From assembly GCA_030747505.1 (NCBI GenBank), contig JASLKQ010000012.1, positions 1-51,091 on the forward strand: 51,091 nucleotides of DNA. The letters run 5' to 3'. The notes beneath the pieces are model-generated. The model saw only the letters and a program-made list of their open reading frames with translations, ran no database searches and was not told where the DNA came from. The position numbers and the translations under genes are program-made. Shown here piece by piece: positions 35,913 through 44,636 of this stretch (its first letter is position 1; each line of letters starts with the position of its first letter). The DNA comes from Verrucomicrobiota bacterium (lineage in GTDB: Bacteria; Verrucomicrobiota; Verrucomicrobiia; Limisphaerales; UBA1100).

Positions 35913-36738
35913 AATTACGGGTGAATTCACCTAATAGTTTACTGCTTGTTTTAGCTGCCAGGAGTCCGGATTCAAGAACATCATTATGGGATAGGGGATA
36001 ATTATTCGAGTCCGCCGCCTCGTTGGTGATGCACGATATGGCTGCTACGCGAATACCGCACTGACGGGCAACGATTGCCTCAGGAACGGTGCTCATGCCG
36101 ATAGCGTCAGCGCCTAATTTCCTGTAGGCATTAATTTCAGCCGGAGTTTCATAGCTGGGGCCGCTTACGGCACAATAAGTTCCGCAATGGAGTTTTGTTT
36201 TTATTTTGCGTCCGGCCGCCTTGATTTGTTTCGCAATTGCCGGGTCATAGGTTTGGGTGAGGTCGGTGAATCTGTCTCTGCGTGGAATTGAGGGGCCTCG
36301 CAGCGGGTTATCCCCCATAAAATTCATATGATCTTTAAATAGCATGAAATCACCCGGCTTATATTTTCTATTTATTCCTCCTGCAGCGTTGGTGAGAATC
36401 AAGTCCTCAATGCCGTATTCAGCAATAACTCGTATTGGATGGGTGATTTGTGCAAGTGAGTGGCCTTCGTAATAATGAGTGCGGCCATTTAATATTAAGA
36501 TGTCCGTGTCGAAAAGCCTGCCAATAATAGCCACCCCAGCATGTCCGGCAACGCTGGGAGCCATAAACCCGGCGAGTTTTTGGTAAGGGATCTCCCGGTC
36601 GGAACTTACCTCATTTGTTACGGAAATAAAGCCGCTGCCAAGGATGATGGCCAGCTTGGGACGCAATGAGGAGGCGCTTTTCAGCGCGTTCGCAGCAGTT
36701 TTCGGATTGACTTTACCGCTCACTTTAGGCGGATTCAT
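35899..36738 (-). CDS. Purine nucleoside phosphorylase
   Basis: This enzyme cleaves purine nucleosides with phosphate. From ATG 36738 (GGAAAG just upstream) it is 279 residues, normal for trimeric class II PNP. Motifs are LAIILGSGFISV, GHAGVAIIGRL, LNGRTHYYEGHSLAQITHPIRV, LTNAAGGINRKYKPGDFMLFKDHMNFMGDNPL, YCAVSGPSYETPAEINAYRKLGADAIGMSTVPE and SCITNEAAD. The conserved NEAAD (Asn-Glu-Ala-Ala-Asp) suits guanosine/inosine specificity. Longer starts (ATG 36783) would overlap the divergent MoeB gene. It is coupled to cdd. Confidence 0.95.
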   Translation of the reverse strand: MNPPKVSGKVNPKTAANALKSASSLRPKLAIILGSGFISVTNEVSSDREIPYQKLAGFMAPSVAGHAGVAIIGRLFDTDILILNGRTHYYEGHSLAQITHPIRVIAEYGIEDLILTNAAGGINRKYKPGDFMLFKDHMNFMGDNPLRGPSIPRRDRFTDLTQTYDPAIAKQIKAAGRKIKTKLHCGTYCAVSGPSYETPAEINAYRKLGADAIGMSTVPEAIVARQCGIRVAAISCITNEAADSNNYPLSHNDVLESGLLAAKTSSKLLGEFTRNYVQG

Positions 36739-36781
36739 TCTTTCCGGATGGTCCTGCGGCTGTCCATGTTTTATTGATCCC

Positions 36782-37936
36782 ATGAGTGTGGAACTAAGTA
36801 ACGAAGAAATTAGCCGATATTCTCGACACCTGATTTTGCCTGAGGTGGGCATGGCAGGGCAGAAAAAATTAAAAGCAACCAGTGTTTTATGTATTGGGAC
36901 CGGAGGTCTTGGTTCGCCCATTTCAATGTATCTAGCCGCTGCAGGCATTGGAAAGATTGGGATAGTCGATTTTGATGTGGTTGATTACTCCAATTTACAG
37001 CGCCAGATAATCCATGGAACCGATGATGTAGACCGCCCAAAGGTCCAATCGGGCAAGGAAACACTTAATTCCATCAATCCTGAGGTGGAGGTAATTGTCC
37101 ACGAAACAATGCTCAATTCAGAGAATGCACTAGAAATTATTGAGCCTTACGATATCGTGGTGGACGGGACAGACAATTTTCCCACGCGTTATTTGACTAA
37201 CGATGCATGTGTCCTGCTCAAGAAACCCAATGTATATGGTTCAATTTTCCGTTTTGAAGGGCAGGCCAGTGTATTTGCTCCGGAACTGGGGGGGCCATGC
37301 TACCGGTGCCTTTATCCGGAACCCCCCCCTCCTGGAATGGTGCCCAGTTGTGCTGAAGGAGGTGTTTTGGGCGTTCTGCCAGGCATTATTGGATGCATTC
37401 AGGCGACCGAAATTATTAAACTGGCATTAGGTAAAGGTGATCTATTGATTAACAGGCTTATGCTCTACAGTGCTCTGGATATGAAGTTTCGGGAATTGAA
37501 GCTGCGGCCTGATCCCAAGTGTCCGATATGTGGTGAGAATCCAACGATAACTGAGTTAATCGATTATCAGGAGTTTTGCGGGATTGGTGTCGAGCCCGAG
37601 GGGGCTGAAGCCCATCCTGATGAGGTGAGTGTTCAGGATATGAAATCCGCGATGGAGGAGTCGTCCTCCGGTGTAGCATTTCTGGATGTGCGGGAATATG
37701 ACGAGGTTGAGATTGCCAGAATAGATGGAGTGCCGTTGATCCCCTTGGGAGAGTTGCCTCAACGTTTTACTGAGTTGGATCCAAATCAGACGATTTACAT
37801 CCACTGCAAAATGGGGGGAAGGTCGCTCAAGGCAGTGGAATTATTAAAGAATCAAGGCTTCAAGTACTGCAAGAGTGTGGCGGGAGGGATTAACGCCTGG
37901 AGTGATGAGATCGACTCGTCTGTGCCGAGGTATTAG
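36782..37936 (+). CDS. moeB: MoeB/ThiF-type adenylyltransferase with C-terminal rhodanese domain
   Basis: These E1-like enzymes adenylate the C-terminus of a sulfur carrier (MoaD, ThiS or similar), and the rhodanese domain then supplies sulfur. From ATG 36782 the protein is 384 residues. The ThiF domain has SRHLILPEVGMAGQKKLK, nucleotide motif CIGTGGLGSPISMYLAAAG, DFDVVDYSNLQRQI, and DGTDNFPTRYLTNDACV. Zinc cysteines are in CYRCLYPEPPPPG and CPIC. The rhodanese domain (~285-384) carries an active-site loop HCKMGGRSLKAVE. Domain order equals eukaryotic MOCS3/Uba4. No carrier gene is adjacent, so the pathway (Moco, thiamine, tRNA thiolation or cysteine) is undecided. Confidence 0.92.
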   Translation: MSVELSNEEISRYSRHLILPEVGMAGQKKLKATSVLCIGTGGLGSPISMYLAAAGIGKIGIVDFDVVDYSNLQRQIIHGTDDVDRPKVQSGKETLNSINPEVEVIVHETMLNSENALEIIEPYDIVVDGTDNFPTRYLTNDACVLLKKPNVYGSIFRFEGQASVFAPELGGPCYRCLYPEPPPPGMVPSCAEGGVLGVLPGIIGCIQATEIIKLALGKGDLLINRLMLYSALDMKFRELKLRPDPKCPICGENPTITELIDYQEFCGIGVEPEGAEAHPDEVSVQDMKSAMEESSSGVAFLDVREYDEVEIARIDGVPLIPLGELPQRFTELDPNQTIYIHCKMGGRSLKAVELLKNQGFKYCKSVAGGINAWSDEIDSSVPRY

Positions 37937-37989
37937 GTTTGAAAAACAATTTCCTTTTGCTCAATAGGCTTCTTGCGCATTCTTAGGCC

Positions 37990-38499
37990 ATGGGCACCCG
38001 TCGTCAGGCGCGCGAGCGCGCGGTTCAGTTTTTGTTTCAATACGATCATAATCCGCAGATGGATCTGGATGGCGCCTTGGGACATTTCTGGTTGCATCAA
38101 AGGCCTGCGGTAATTGATATGATTGAAGGGAGGAGTAATTGGGGAGAAGAGAAGGAAATCCCCCCGCCGACAGTGGATGACCTTGCGGTGCGCAGTTTTG
38201 CTGAGCCCTTGGTTCGCGGGGTGTTGGAAAATCGAGATGTGATTGACGCTGAACTTCAGAGATTGGCGGCCAACTGGGATCTTCACAGAATGGCGGGGGT
38301 AGATCGGAATATTCTGCGACTGGCAGCCCATGAGATGCTTCAGCGCGATGATGTACCGCCGGTGGTCGTTATAAATGAAGCGGTTGATATAGCGAAAAAG
38401 TTTTCAACTGATGACAGTGGCAAATTTGTAAATGGGATTTTGGATAAATTAGCTGCCCAATTGGATCGCCCGGCCCGTACCACACCAGAGGCAAGCTGA
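37990..38499 (+). CDS. nusB: Transcription antitermination factor NusB
   Basis: NusB binds boxA RNA with NusE (S10) in rRNA antitermination. The 169 residues include the N-terminal RRQARERAVQFLFQYD and the C-terminal DRNILRLAAHEML, PPVVVINEAVDIAKKFSTDDSGKFVNGILDKLA. The stretch between (~30-60, including GRSNWGEEKEIPPPT) is longer than in E. coli NusB. Start ATG 37990. Its TGA overlaps the next ATG (TGATG). In many bacteria nusB neighbours riboflavin genes; here ribD and ribE are two genes downstream. Confidence 0.95.
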   Translation: MGTRRQARERAVQFLFQYDHNPQMDLDGALGHFWLHQRPAVIDMIEGRSNWGEEKEIPPPTVDDLAVRSFAEPLVRGVLENRDVIDAELQRLAANWDLHRMAGVDRNILRLAAHEMLQRDDVPPVVVINEAVDIAKKFSTDDSGKFVNGILDKLAAQLDRPARTTPEAS

Positions 38500-39314
38500 T
38501 GTACGCGGATCTCCATCTTCATACACACTATTCGGATGGCACGTATACGCCTGAGGAGCTGGCAGAGCGTGGCCGAGAACAGGGGCTTGGTGTGTTGGCA
38601 CTTACCGATCATGATACGATTGATGGGTGCAGGCAAATGGCGCTCGCCTGTGCTGAGCGAGATATAGAATTTGTATCCGGGTGTGAATTTACGGTTGAAC
38701 TCGATGGGTTCGAAATACACCTACTGGGTTATTTTTTGAACCTTGACTGTTCAAGGCTGATTGAGGAGCTGGAGAAATCTCAAAATGTTCGTCAGAACCG
38801 CATCCATGAGATTGTATCCAGGCTTAACAAGCTGGGAATTGAAATAACCAGCAACGATGTTCTTGATGTTGCAAATTGCAATTCACCAGGCAGGCCTCAC
38901 ATAGGAAGAGTTTTGGTGACAAAAGGCCATTGCCGCTCTTTGGATGAATCTTTTCAGAAGTACTTGAAGAAAGGAAAGCCTGCATGGGTGCCCAAGGCTA
39001 AGATGACTGCTCCTCAGGGGATAGAGCTGATTCATGAGGCTGGAGGTTTGGCGGTGATTGCGCATCCGGGCTTGTATCATCGGGATGATGTTATTGGTCC
39101 GTTAGTGGGAGCTGGTTTGGATGGCATTGAATGTTTTTACACACGCCATTCAACGGCAATGACTGAACACTATTTAATGCTGGCTGAGCAGTACGGATTG
39201 ATTGTTACTGGAGGGTCAGATTGTCATGGAGAGAATAAAGGCCGGCCTTTGATAGGTGCCGTGAAGCTGCCTTATTCCTATGTCGAGCGAATGAAATCTG
39301 CAGTGTCCGTGTGA
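38499..39314 (+). CDS. PHP-domain phosphoesterase (RNase AM/TrpH-like)
   Basis: The 271-residue product is a full PHP metal-phosphoesterase: MYADLHLHTHYSDGTYTPEEL (motif I), ALTDHDTIDG (motif II), SGCEFTVE, GRPHIGRVLV, VIAHPGLYH (motif III) and GGSDCHGENKG (motif IV). The layout and length match the YciV/TrpH group, which acts as 3',5'-nucleoside bisphosphate phosphatase and 5'-3' RNA exonuclease in E. coli. Function here is inferred from family. Coupled to nusB by TGATG; ftsY follows after 1 base. Confidence 0.93.
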   Translation: MYADLHLHTHYSDGTYTPEELAERGREQGLGVLALTDHDTIDGCRQMALACAERDIEFVSGCEFTVELDGFEIHLLGYFLNLDCSRLIEELEKSQNVRQNRIHEIVSRLNKLGIEITSNDVLDVANCNSPGRPHIGRVLVTKGHCRSLDESFQKYLKKGKPAWVPKAKMTAPQGIELIHEAGGLAVIAHPGLYHRDDVIGPLVGAGLDGIECFYTRHSTAMTEHYLMLAEQYGLIVTGGSDCHGENKGRPLIGAVKLPYSYVERMKSAVSV

Positions 39315-39315
39315 A

Positions 39316-40224
39316 ATGGGTATTCTGGATAAATTCAGGTCAGGTCTGCATCGCACCAAGGAAAAGCTTTCCCATGAAATCTCAAGGATTGTCACCGGTT
39401 CGCCCAGGCTGAATGATGATATGCTCGAAGAGATTGAGTTTGTTCTTATTGGAGCCGACCTCGGCATGTTAATGACCCAAAGAATCCTTTCTTCAGTAAA
39501 AGATAAATATGAGAGCCAGGGGAGTGATGGGGTGGATGTCCTGGAGGTTGCCAGAAGGGAGGTTTCTGGGTCATTTAATGAGGGTATTGTTGGATTAAAA
39601 CAGGAGCATGAAGTGACCGTGGTATCCTTGGTGGGGGTAAATGGAACGGGGAAAACCACAACTTCGGCTAAATTGGCCAATAGAGTCAAATCGGATGGAT
39701 TGACCCCGATCCTTGCGGCGTGTGACACGTTCCGTGCGGCTGCTGTTGAACAGCTGAAGGAATGGGGGGGGCGATTGGATGTTCCGGTTATTGCTGGAGG
39801 ATACGGGGCGGACCCTGCTGCCATTGCACACGATGCAGTTGCCGCTGCTATATCTCGAAAAGCGGACTATTTATTCATTGATACTGCAGGTCGTTTGCAC
39901 ACTAAGAGTAATTTAATGCAGGAGCTCGAAAAATTACACCGAGTTATTGGGGGTCAGGCAGAAGGTGCTCCTCACGAGGTATTGCTGGTGGTGGATGCTA
40001 CAACCGGGATGAATGCGTTAAATCAGGCCCGTGAATTCCACAAGGCCGTGCCTTTGACGGGATTGGTGATCACCAAGCTTGATGGGACGAGTAAAGGTGG
40101 GATGGTTGTGGCCATCCATGATGAATTGGGGCTGCCAATAAAATTCATCGGACTGGGAGAACAGGCTGATGATTTGCAGCCATTTGATCCAGATAAATTT
40201 GCTGAGGCCCTTTTCGTTGGGTGA
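39316..40224 (+). CDS. ftsY: Signal recognition particle receptor FtsY
   Basis: FtsY docks SRP-ribosome complexes at the membrane. The 302-residue protein has the four-helix N domain and the GTPase G domain: GVNGTGKTTTSAKLA (G1), CDTFRAAAVEQL, DTAGRLHTKSNLMQEL (G3), VVDATTGMNALNQA, TKLDGTSKGG (G4) and FIGLGEQADDLQPFDPDKF. The acidic A domain of E. coli FtsY is absent, as in most bacteria, so binding to the membrane probably uses the N-terminal amphipathic helix. ribD follows after 4 bases. Confidence 0.97.
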   Translation: MGILDKFRSGLHRTKEKLSHEISRIVTGSPRLNDDMLEEIEFVLIGADLGMLMTQRILSSVKDKYESQGSDGVDVLEVARREVSGSFNEGIVGLKQEHEVTVVSLVGVNGTGKTTTSAKLANRVKSDGLTPILAACDTFRAAAVEQLKEWGGRLDVPVIAGGYGADPAAIAHDAVAAAISRKADYLFIDTAGRLHTKSNLMQELEKLHRVIGGQAEGAPHEVLLVVDATTGMNALNQAREFHKAVPLTGLVITKLDGTSKGGMVVAIHDELGLPIKFIGLGEQADDLQPFDPDKFAEALFVG

Positions 40225-40228
40225 ACTC

Positions 40229-41341
40229 ATGATGAGTGAGACGGATGAACAGTACATGCTTGCTGCGTTGAAGTTGGCTAGAAAGGGTTATGGCCGTACT
40301 TCGCCTAACCCCATGGTCGGGGCGGTATTGGTGAAGGGGCGGGCAGTGATAGGAAAGGGGTGGCACCGCAGGGCAGGTGGAGCTCATGCTGAAGTTGCAG
40401 CCATTGAGGAGGCGCGCCGTAATGATGATAATTTGAAAGGCTCCACTCTTTACGTGAATTTGGAGCCTTGTTGCACGACAGGAAGAACCCCCCCCTGTAC
40501 ACAGGCGATTATTGATGCGGGCATTGGGCGTGTAGTCGTTGGGGCAGTTGATCCAAACCCTGGTCATTCTGGCCGTGGTTTGCGCATTTTAAAGAGGTCA
40601 GGAATTGAGGTAACCAAAGGGGTGTTCTCCGAAGAATCCAGTAGCATTAATGCCGCCTTTAATCATTGGATTGCGTCGGGGTTGCCATACGTAACACTCA
40701 AATCTGCAATGACTCTAGATGGAAAAATTGCAACAGCAACAGGCGAGTCCAAATGGATTACTCAGACCCCTTCAAGAAGAGAGGGGATGCGTCTTCGAAA
40801 GGGCAGTGACGTGATTCTGGTCGGAGTTAATACAGTGTTGGCTGATAACCCGAGCCTGTTGGCTCATGGCAAACGTGGTGGTTTGCCGTTGCGGCGAATA
40901 ATTTTGGATTCCCGGTGTCGTACCCCTTTGAGTGCCAAGGTGGTGTCTGACGAATGCTCGACTCAAACCACTGTGGTTACATTGCGCAATGCGCCACCTA
41001 GGAAAATCCTCGCCTTGCGTAAAAAAGTGAGGGTAATCAAGGCTCCGGAACGAAAAGGGAGAGTTGATTTAAAATGGTTGATGAAGCGATTAGGAGGCGA
41101 GCAGGTCGTGAATCTTTTGGTGGAAGGAGGAGGTGAAGTGGGTGGTGCATTCCTCGATAATAGTTTAGTCAACAGGGTCGCCTTCTTTTATGCGCCAATA
41201 ATTATGGGAGGGAAGGAATCACGTGTGGCGGCGGCGGGTTTTGGCGTGAGGAGTCTGGACGGAGTGAAGATGTTGTGTGATGTGCAATGGCGACGGCTGG
41301 GATCAGATTTATTGTTGACGGCCGGCTTTGCTGGAGATTGA
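40229..41341 (+). CDS. ribD: Bifunctional riboflavin deaminase/reductase
   Basis: RibD carries out the deamination and side-chain reduction of the pyrimidine intermediate of riboflavin synthesis. From ATG 40229 (or 40232) it is 370 residues. The deaminase domain (~1-145) shows YGRTSPNPMVGAVLV, GGAHAEVAAIEEA (zinc His, catalytic Glu) and NLEPCCTTGRTPPCTQAII (two zinc Cys). The reductase domain (~150-365) shows YVTLKSAMTLDGKIATATGESKWIT, DVILVGVNTVLADNPSL, VNLLVEGGGEVGGAFLD. Both activities seem intact. It is followed by ribE after 10 bases; there is no room for an FMN riboswitch before it. Confidence 0.97.
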   Translation: MMSETDEQYMLAALKLARKGYGRTSPNPMVGAVLVKGRAVIGKGWHRRAGGAHAEVAAIEEARRNDDNLKGSTLYVNLEPCCTTGRTPPCTQAIIDAGIGRVVVGAVDPNPGHSGRGLRILKRSGIEVTKGVFSEESSSINAAFNHWIASGLPYVTLKSAMTLDGKIATATGESKWITQTPSRREGMRLRKGSDVILVGVNTVLADNPSLLAHGKRGGLPLRRIILDSRCRTPLSAKVVSDECSTQTTVVTLRNAPPRKILALRKKVRVIKAPERKGRVDLKWLMKRLGGEQVVNLLVEGGGEVGGAFLDNSLVNRVAFFYAPIIMGGKESRVAAAGFGVRSLDGVKMLCDVQWRRLGSDLLLTAGFAGD

Positions 41342-41351
41342 GTTCGTCCAG

Positions 41352-41951
41352 ATGTTTACCGGGATTATTGAAGAGACAGGGGCAGTTGAATCTATTCACC
41401 CGGGTGACAAATCGGTCCGTTTGACGGTTTCGCTACGCAAGACGGGATTGGGATTAAGCGTGGGGGATAGTTTGTCGCTGAATGGCTGTTGCCTTACGGT
41501 GGTGGAGATTGGCTCAAAAGGCCGGAGTAAGATGGTCCAGTTCGACTTGCTTAAGGAAACATGGAATCTCACCAATCTTAAAGATTGCCGTGCCGGTTCA
41601 GCCGTTAATTTAGAGCGAAGCCTTGAGGCTGGAGGGCGTCTCGGGGGGCATTTTGTCACCGGTCATATTGATGGGACCGGGAAGATCATGACCTGGGAGC
41701 AAAAAGGGGAAGATTACCAGTTGCAGGTTTCGGCTCCGGATCCCGTGATGCGTTATGTTGTACACAAGGGCTCAATTGCAGTAGACGGCATTAGCCTTAC
41801 GGTTGCGGCCGTGGAGAAGAGTTGTTTCACGATATGGATAATCCCACATACCTTCAATCAAACTACTTTAAAGGAGCGCGCTGTGGGAGATGCGGTCAAT
41901 CTTGAAGCCGATATGCTTGGCAAGTATGTGGAGCGATTTATTGCCCGCTAG
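41352..41951 (+). CDS. ribE: Riboflavin synthase alpha chain
   Basis: This enzyme dismutates two 6,7-dimethyl-8-ribityllumazines to riboflavin. ATG 41352 opens the invariant MFTGIIEETGAV. The 199 residues contain two lumazine-binding barrels: first VGDSLSLNGCCLTVV and SLEAGGRLGGHFVTGHIDGTG, then VHKGSIAVDGISLTVA and FTIWIIPHTFNQTTL, closing with AVNLEADMLGKYVERF. Length is typical. The open frame upstream (from 41328) is discarded. Its TAG interlocks with the stop of the convergent LacI gene (CTAG). ribBA and ribH are not in the window. Confidence 0.97.
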   Translation: MFTGIIEETGAVESIHPGDKSVRLTVSLRKTGLGLSVGDSLSLNGCCLTVVEIGSKGRSKMVQFDLLKETWNLTNLKDCRAGSAVNLERSLEAGGRLGGHFVTGHIDGTGKIMTWEQKGEDYQLQVSAPDPVMRYVVHKGSIAVDGISLTVAAVEKSCFTIWIIPHTFNQTTLKERAVGDAVNLEADMLGKYVERFIAR

Positions 41952-42958
41952 GCGCTTGGAGCGGCAGTGCTCTTGCGTATTGATAATTCAGCCGGCAGAC
42001 GTTTAGGACTTGCGGACTCGCCTTTCAGCAGTTTTTGCATTGCGTCTATTGCGGCAAGTCCACGTCGGTATTTTGGTTGCCGGACTGTGGTAAGGGGAAC
42101 TCGGAAATATTCTGCCGAAAGCACATTGCCGAAACCAGTGATGGAAAGATCTTTGGGAATGCGTACTCCTTGTTCCAGCAGAGTGTTGGCAGCTCCAAAG
42201 GCGACGAGATCGGTAGCTGCAACCATGGCTGATGCATCGGGGCTTTCCTGGATGTATTCTAGGGCAGCTTTGGCTCCTTCCTCGATTGTGGCGCCGGCAT
42301 GAAAGATGAGCTTATCATCGACTTCGATTCCCCGCTCAGTTAATCCTCGTCTGTATCCTTCGTAGCGTTCTTGTGCCCATGGGGCGAAGGTGGGGCCAGT
42401 CAGGCAGGCTATGCGGCGATGGCCCAGATCAAGAAGATGTTCTGTGATGGCTTTGGCTGCAGCCATGTCGTTTGTTTCCACGTTCGGGAAGCTGTTACAG
42501 AAAAGGGCTCTGTGGCCGAGTATCACGGTCGGGGTTTGAAGTTTTCTGAGTTCCTCGTATATCGCCACTTTAGAGTCAGCCCGATAGACCGGACGGATAA
42601 AAAGTCCGTCAACTTGTCTTGCTAGAAGTCTTCGGATACAGGTTTCCTCACGTTCTGGATTGTTCAGGGTTTGCGCAACGATGATTTCATAGCCCATTTC
42701 GTGAGCCTGCTCCTCTATGGCCATAAAGGTGCGAGTATACATTGGGTTGCTCAAGGCTGAAATTATGAGTCCAAATTGATTTGTTTTTCGTGTCCGTAGT
42801 CCTCGTGCAGAATTATTGGGGACGTAACCGGTTTTTTTGGCGATATCTCGAATCCTATGCTTGGTCGCTGAGGAAATGTCCGGTTCGTCCCGTAATGCCT
42901 TGGAAACGGTCATTACCGATACACCTGCGCTTTGGGCGATGTCTTTCAGTCGTATCAC
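41948..42958 (-). CDS. LacI family transcriptional regulator
   Basis: The 336-residue product begins at GTG 42958 with the LacI helix-turn-helix IRLKDIAQSAGVSVMTVSKALRDEPDISS and hinge TGYVPNNSARGLRTRKTNQFGLI. A periplasmic-binding-protein-like sensor domain follows (SALSNPMYTRTFMAIEEQA, LLARQVDGLFIRPVYRAD, GHRRIACLTGPTFAPWAQERYEGYRRGL, MVAATDLVAFGAANTLLEQGVRIPKDLSITGFGN). GTG overlaps the nadK TGA (GTGA); TTG 42976 is a possible longer start. The ligand is probably a sugar or nucleoside, not predictable. No sugar transporter is adjacent. Confidence 0.93.
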   Translation of the reverse strand: MIRLKDIAQSAGVSVMTVSKALRDEPDISSATKHRIRDIAKKTGYVPNNSARGLRTRKTNQFGLIISALSNPMYTRTFMAIEEQAHEMGYEIIVAQTLNNPEREETCIRRLLARQVDGLFIRPVYRADSKVAIYEELRKLQTPTVILGHRALFCNSFPNVETNDMAAAKAITEHLLDLGHRRIACLTGPTFAPWAQERYEGYRRGLTERGIEVDDKLIFHAGATIEEGAKAALEYIQESPDASAMVAATDLVAFGAANTLLEQGVRIPKDLSITGFGNVLSAEYFRVPLTTVRQPKYRRGLAAIDAMQKLLKGESASPKRLPAELSIRKSTAAPSA

Positions 42959-43836
42959 GCGTGTGAACCGCTCCAATTGAGCTTGTGCCGGAGGGTTTCA
43001 AAGAATGAGTTCCCTTCAAGCCTGATCAATCTCGCCTTTTGTCGGCTACGTCGGATTTTTACCTGATCGCCCTTACGTAACTCAGCCTGCATTTGCCCGT
43101 CGGCCGAAAGATAGCTTTCGGCGCGGTGCTTGAGCACGGTAACTTTAATTGTAGAAGCGAAGCTGATGATCAATGGGCGGTTGGAAAGTGCCTGGGGACA
43201 AATAGGGTTCAGTGTGAGAACCTCGGCTCGGGGAGTAACGACTGCACCGCCTGCTGCCAGTGAATAGGCTGTGGAACCTGCTGGCGTTGAAACAATTAAT
43301 CCATCACTGCGGTATGTCGTTAGAGGCTCGCCGTCCACCTCCACCTCCATCTCGATAAGTCGTGGGTTTGCTCCGCGGCTAATTAGAATATCATTAAGCG
43401 CTATAGCTTTATGTTTGCGGCCATCGAATTCGCCGGTTGCTTCGATAAGAGGCAGAGGGTCAACTATGTATCTTCCCTTCCAGAGGGTCTTTAGTGAAGT
43501 TTCAATGTTGGAAGTCGAAGCAGTTGTGAGGAAGCCCAGCCGACCCGCATTGATTCCCAATAGCGGAGCATTGCTACCGGCTGTTTCTCTGGCTACACGC
43601 AGGACAGTGCCGTCGCCTCCAATGACCAGAAGCATGTCGCACATCCGGGCCAGTTCTGAAGTGTCGGGCAGGAGTATTCCATTGCCTTTTGCATGGGCGG
43701 ATAGGGAGGGATCAAAAAATACCTTGCGACCAGTTTTTTCAACAGACTTGACAATTTTTTTCACCAAATCGGACTTATGGATTTGATCCGAATTGCCGGT
43801 TAAGCCAACGGATTGGATGTTTTTAGGTTTTTTCAA
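42955..43836 (-). CDS. nadK: NAD kinase
   Basis: NadK makes NADP from NAD and ATP or polyphosphate. The 293-residue product has the kinase motifs LLVIGGDGTVLRVARET (GGDGT), GINAGRLGFLT, ALNDILISRG and YRSDGLIVSTPAGSTAYSLAAGGAVVTP. The C-terminal KVTVLKHRAESYLSADGQ is typical. It overlaps tlyA by 14 bases upstream and is translationally coupled to the LacI-type gene downstream, so the three genes probably share a transcript. Confidence 0.96.
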   Translation of the reverse strand: MKKPKNIQSVGLTGNSDQIHKSDLVKKIVKSVEKTGRKVFFDPSLSAHAKGNGILLPDTSELARMCDMLLVIGGDGTVLRVARETAGSNAPLLGINAGRLGFLTTASTSNIETSLKTLWKGRYIVDPLPLIEATGEFDGRKHKAIALNDILISRGANPRLIEMEVEVDGEPLTTYRSDGLIVSTPAGSTAYSLAAGGAVVTPRAEVLTLNPICPQALSNRPLIISFASTIKVTVLKHRAESYLSADGQMQAELRKGDQVKIRRSRQKARLIRLEGNSFFETLRHKLNWSGSHA

Positions 43837-44584
43837 TCCAAGCTAAGAATTCCTTATTTCCTTTAGGACCGGTAATTGGAGACTCCGCGCTTCCTTTCCA
43901 GTCAAGTCCTTCATGTTTATTAATAAATCCTGTCAACTCACTGACGACCCTGCTGTGGATTTCCGGGTCTTTGATTACTCCAGCACCTTTATTCACTTCA
44001 GCCTTGGTGGCCTCAAACTGGGGTTTGATCAGTGCAATGATACTACCACCTTGTTTGGCTAAAGCAAAGGCTGTAGGGAGGATTTTACGCAGGGAGATGA
44101 ATGAGCAATCGATAGTGATAACGTCGGCCCCCTTAAAACCCTTTGGGAAATCGCTGCGTTGCAGATGTCGGGCGTTGGTTTTATCCATTACATGAATGCG
44201 ATGGTCCTTGCGGAGGTGCCAGGCCAGTTGCCCTTTTCCGACATCTACGGAGAAAACCTGCTTGGCACCATTCTGAAGAAGGCAGTCTGTGAAGCCTCCA
44301 GTCGATGCGCCCAGATCAATAGCAACGGCCCCCTTGACGCATAGGGCAAAGTCCTCCAGGGCTTTCTCCAGCTTAAACCCACCACGACTGACGTATTTTT
44401 CAGGTTCCTGAACTTCGATCCGGTCCTCTGGCTTGACTTGATCACTGGGTTTACGGGCAACCTGATCGTTTACCCGAACCTTTCCAGCCATAATTAGCCG
44501 CTTGGCTTTCTCACGGCTCTCGGTGAGTTTATCATCAAACATTGCCTGATCGAGGCGTTTGCGTATTGAAGCAGCGGGTGACAT
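43823..44584 (-). CDS. tlyA: TlyA-like rRNA 2'-O-methyltransferase
   Basis: TlyA proteins methylate ribose in 16S/23S rRNA using SAM. From ATG 44584 the product is 253 residues: an S4 RNA-binding domain (~1-62, RKRLDQAMFDDKLTESREKAKRLIMAGKVRVN), the linker KYVSRGGFKLEKALEDF, and an FtsJ-like methyltransferase with SAM motif AIDLGASTGGFTDCLLQNGAKQVFSVDVGKGQLAW, DVITIDCSFISLRKILP and ALIKPQFEA. The Lys-Asp-Lys type residues appear conserved. An open frame from 44638 would overlap the divergent methyltransferase gene and is not used. Formerly labelled hemolysin. Confidence 0.94.
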   Translation of the reverse strand: MSPAASIRKRLDQAMFDDKLTESREKAKRLIMAGKVRVNDQVARKPSDQVKPEDRIEVQEPEKYVSRGGFKLEKALEDFALCVKGAVAIDLGASTGGFTDCLLQNGAKQVFSVDVGKGQLAWHLRKDHRIHVMDKTNARHLQRSDFPKGFKGADVITIDCSFISLRKILPTAFALAKQGGSIIALIKPQFEATKAEVNKGAGVIKDPEIHSRVVSELTGFINKHEGLDWKGSAESPITGPKGNKEFLAWIEKT

Positions 44585-44636
44585 GGGCGCAGGATGTGCC
44601 GGGTGTTTGTAGATAAAGAATGCAACTGTCGCAACC

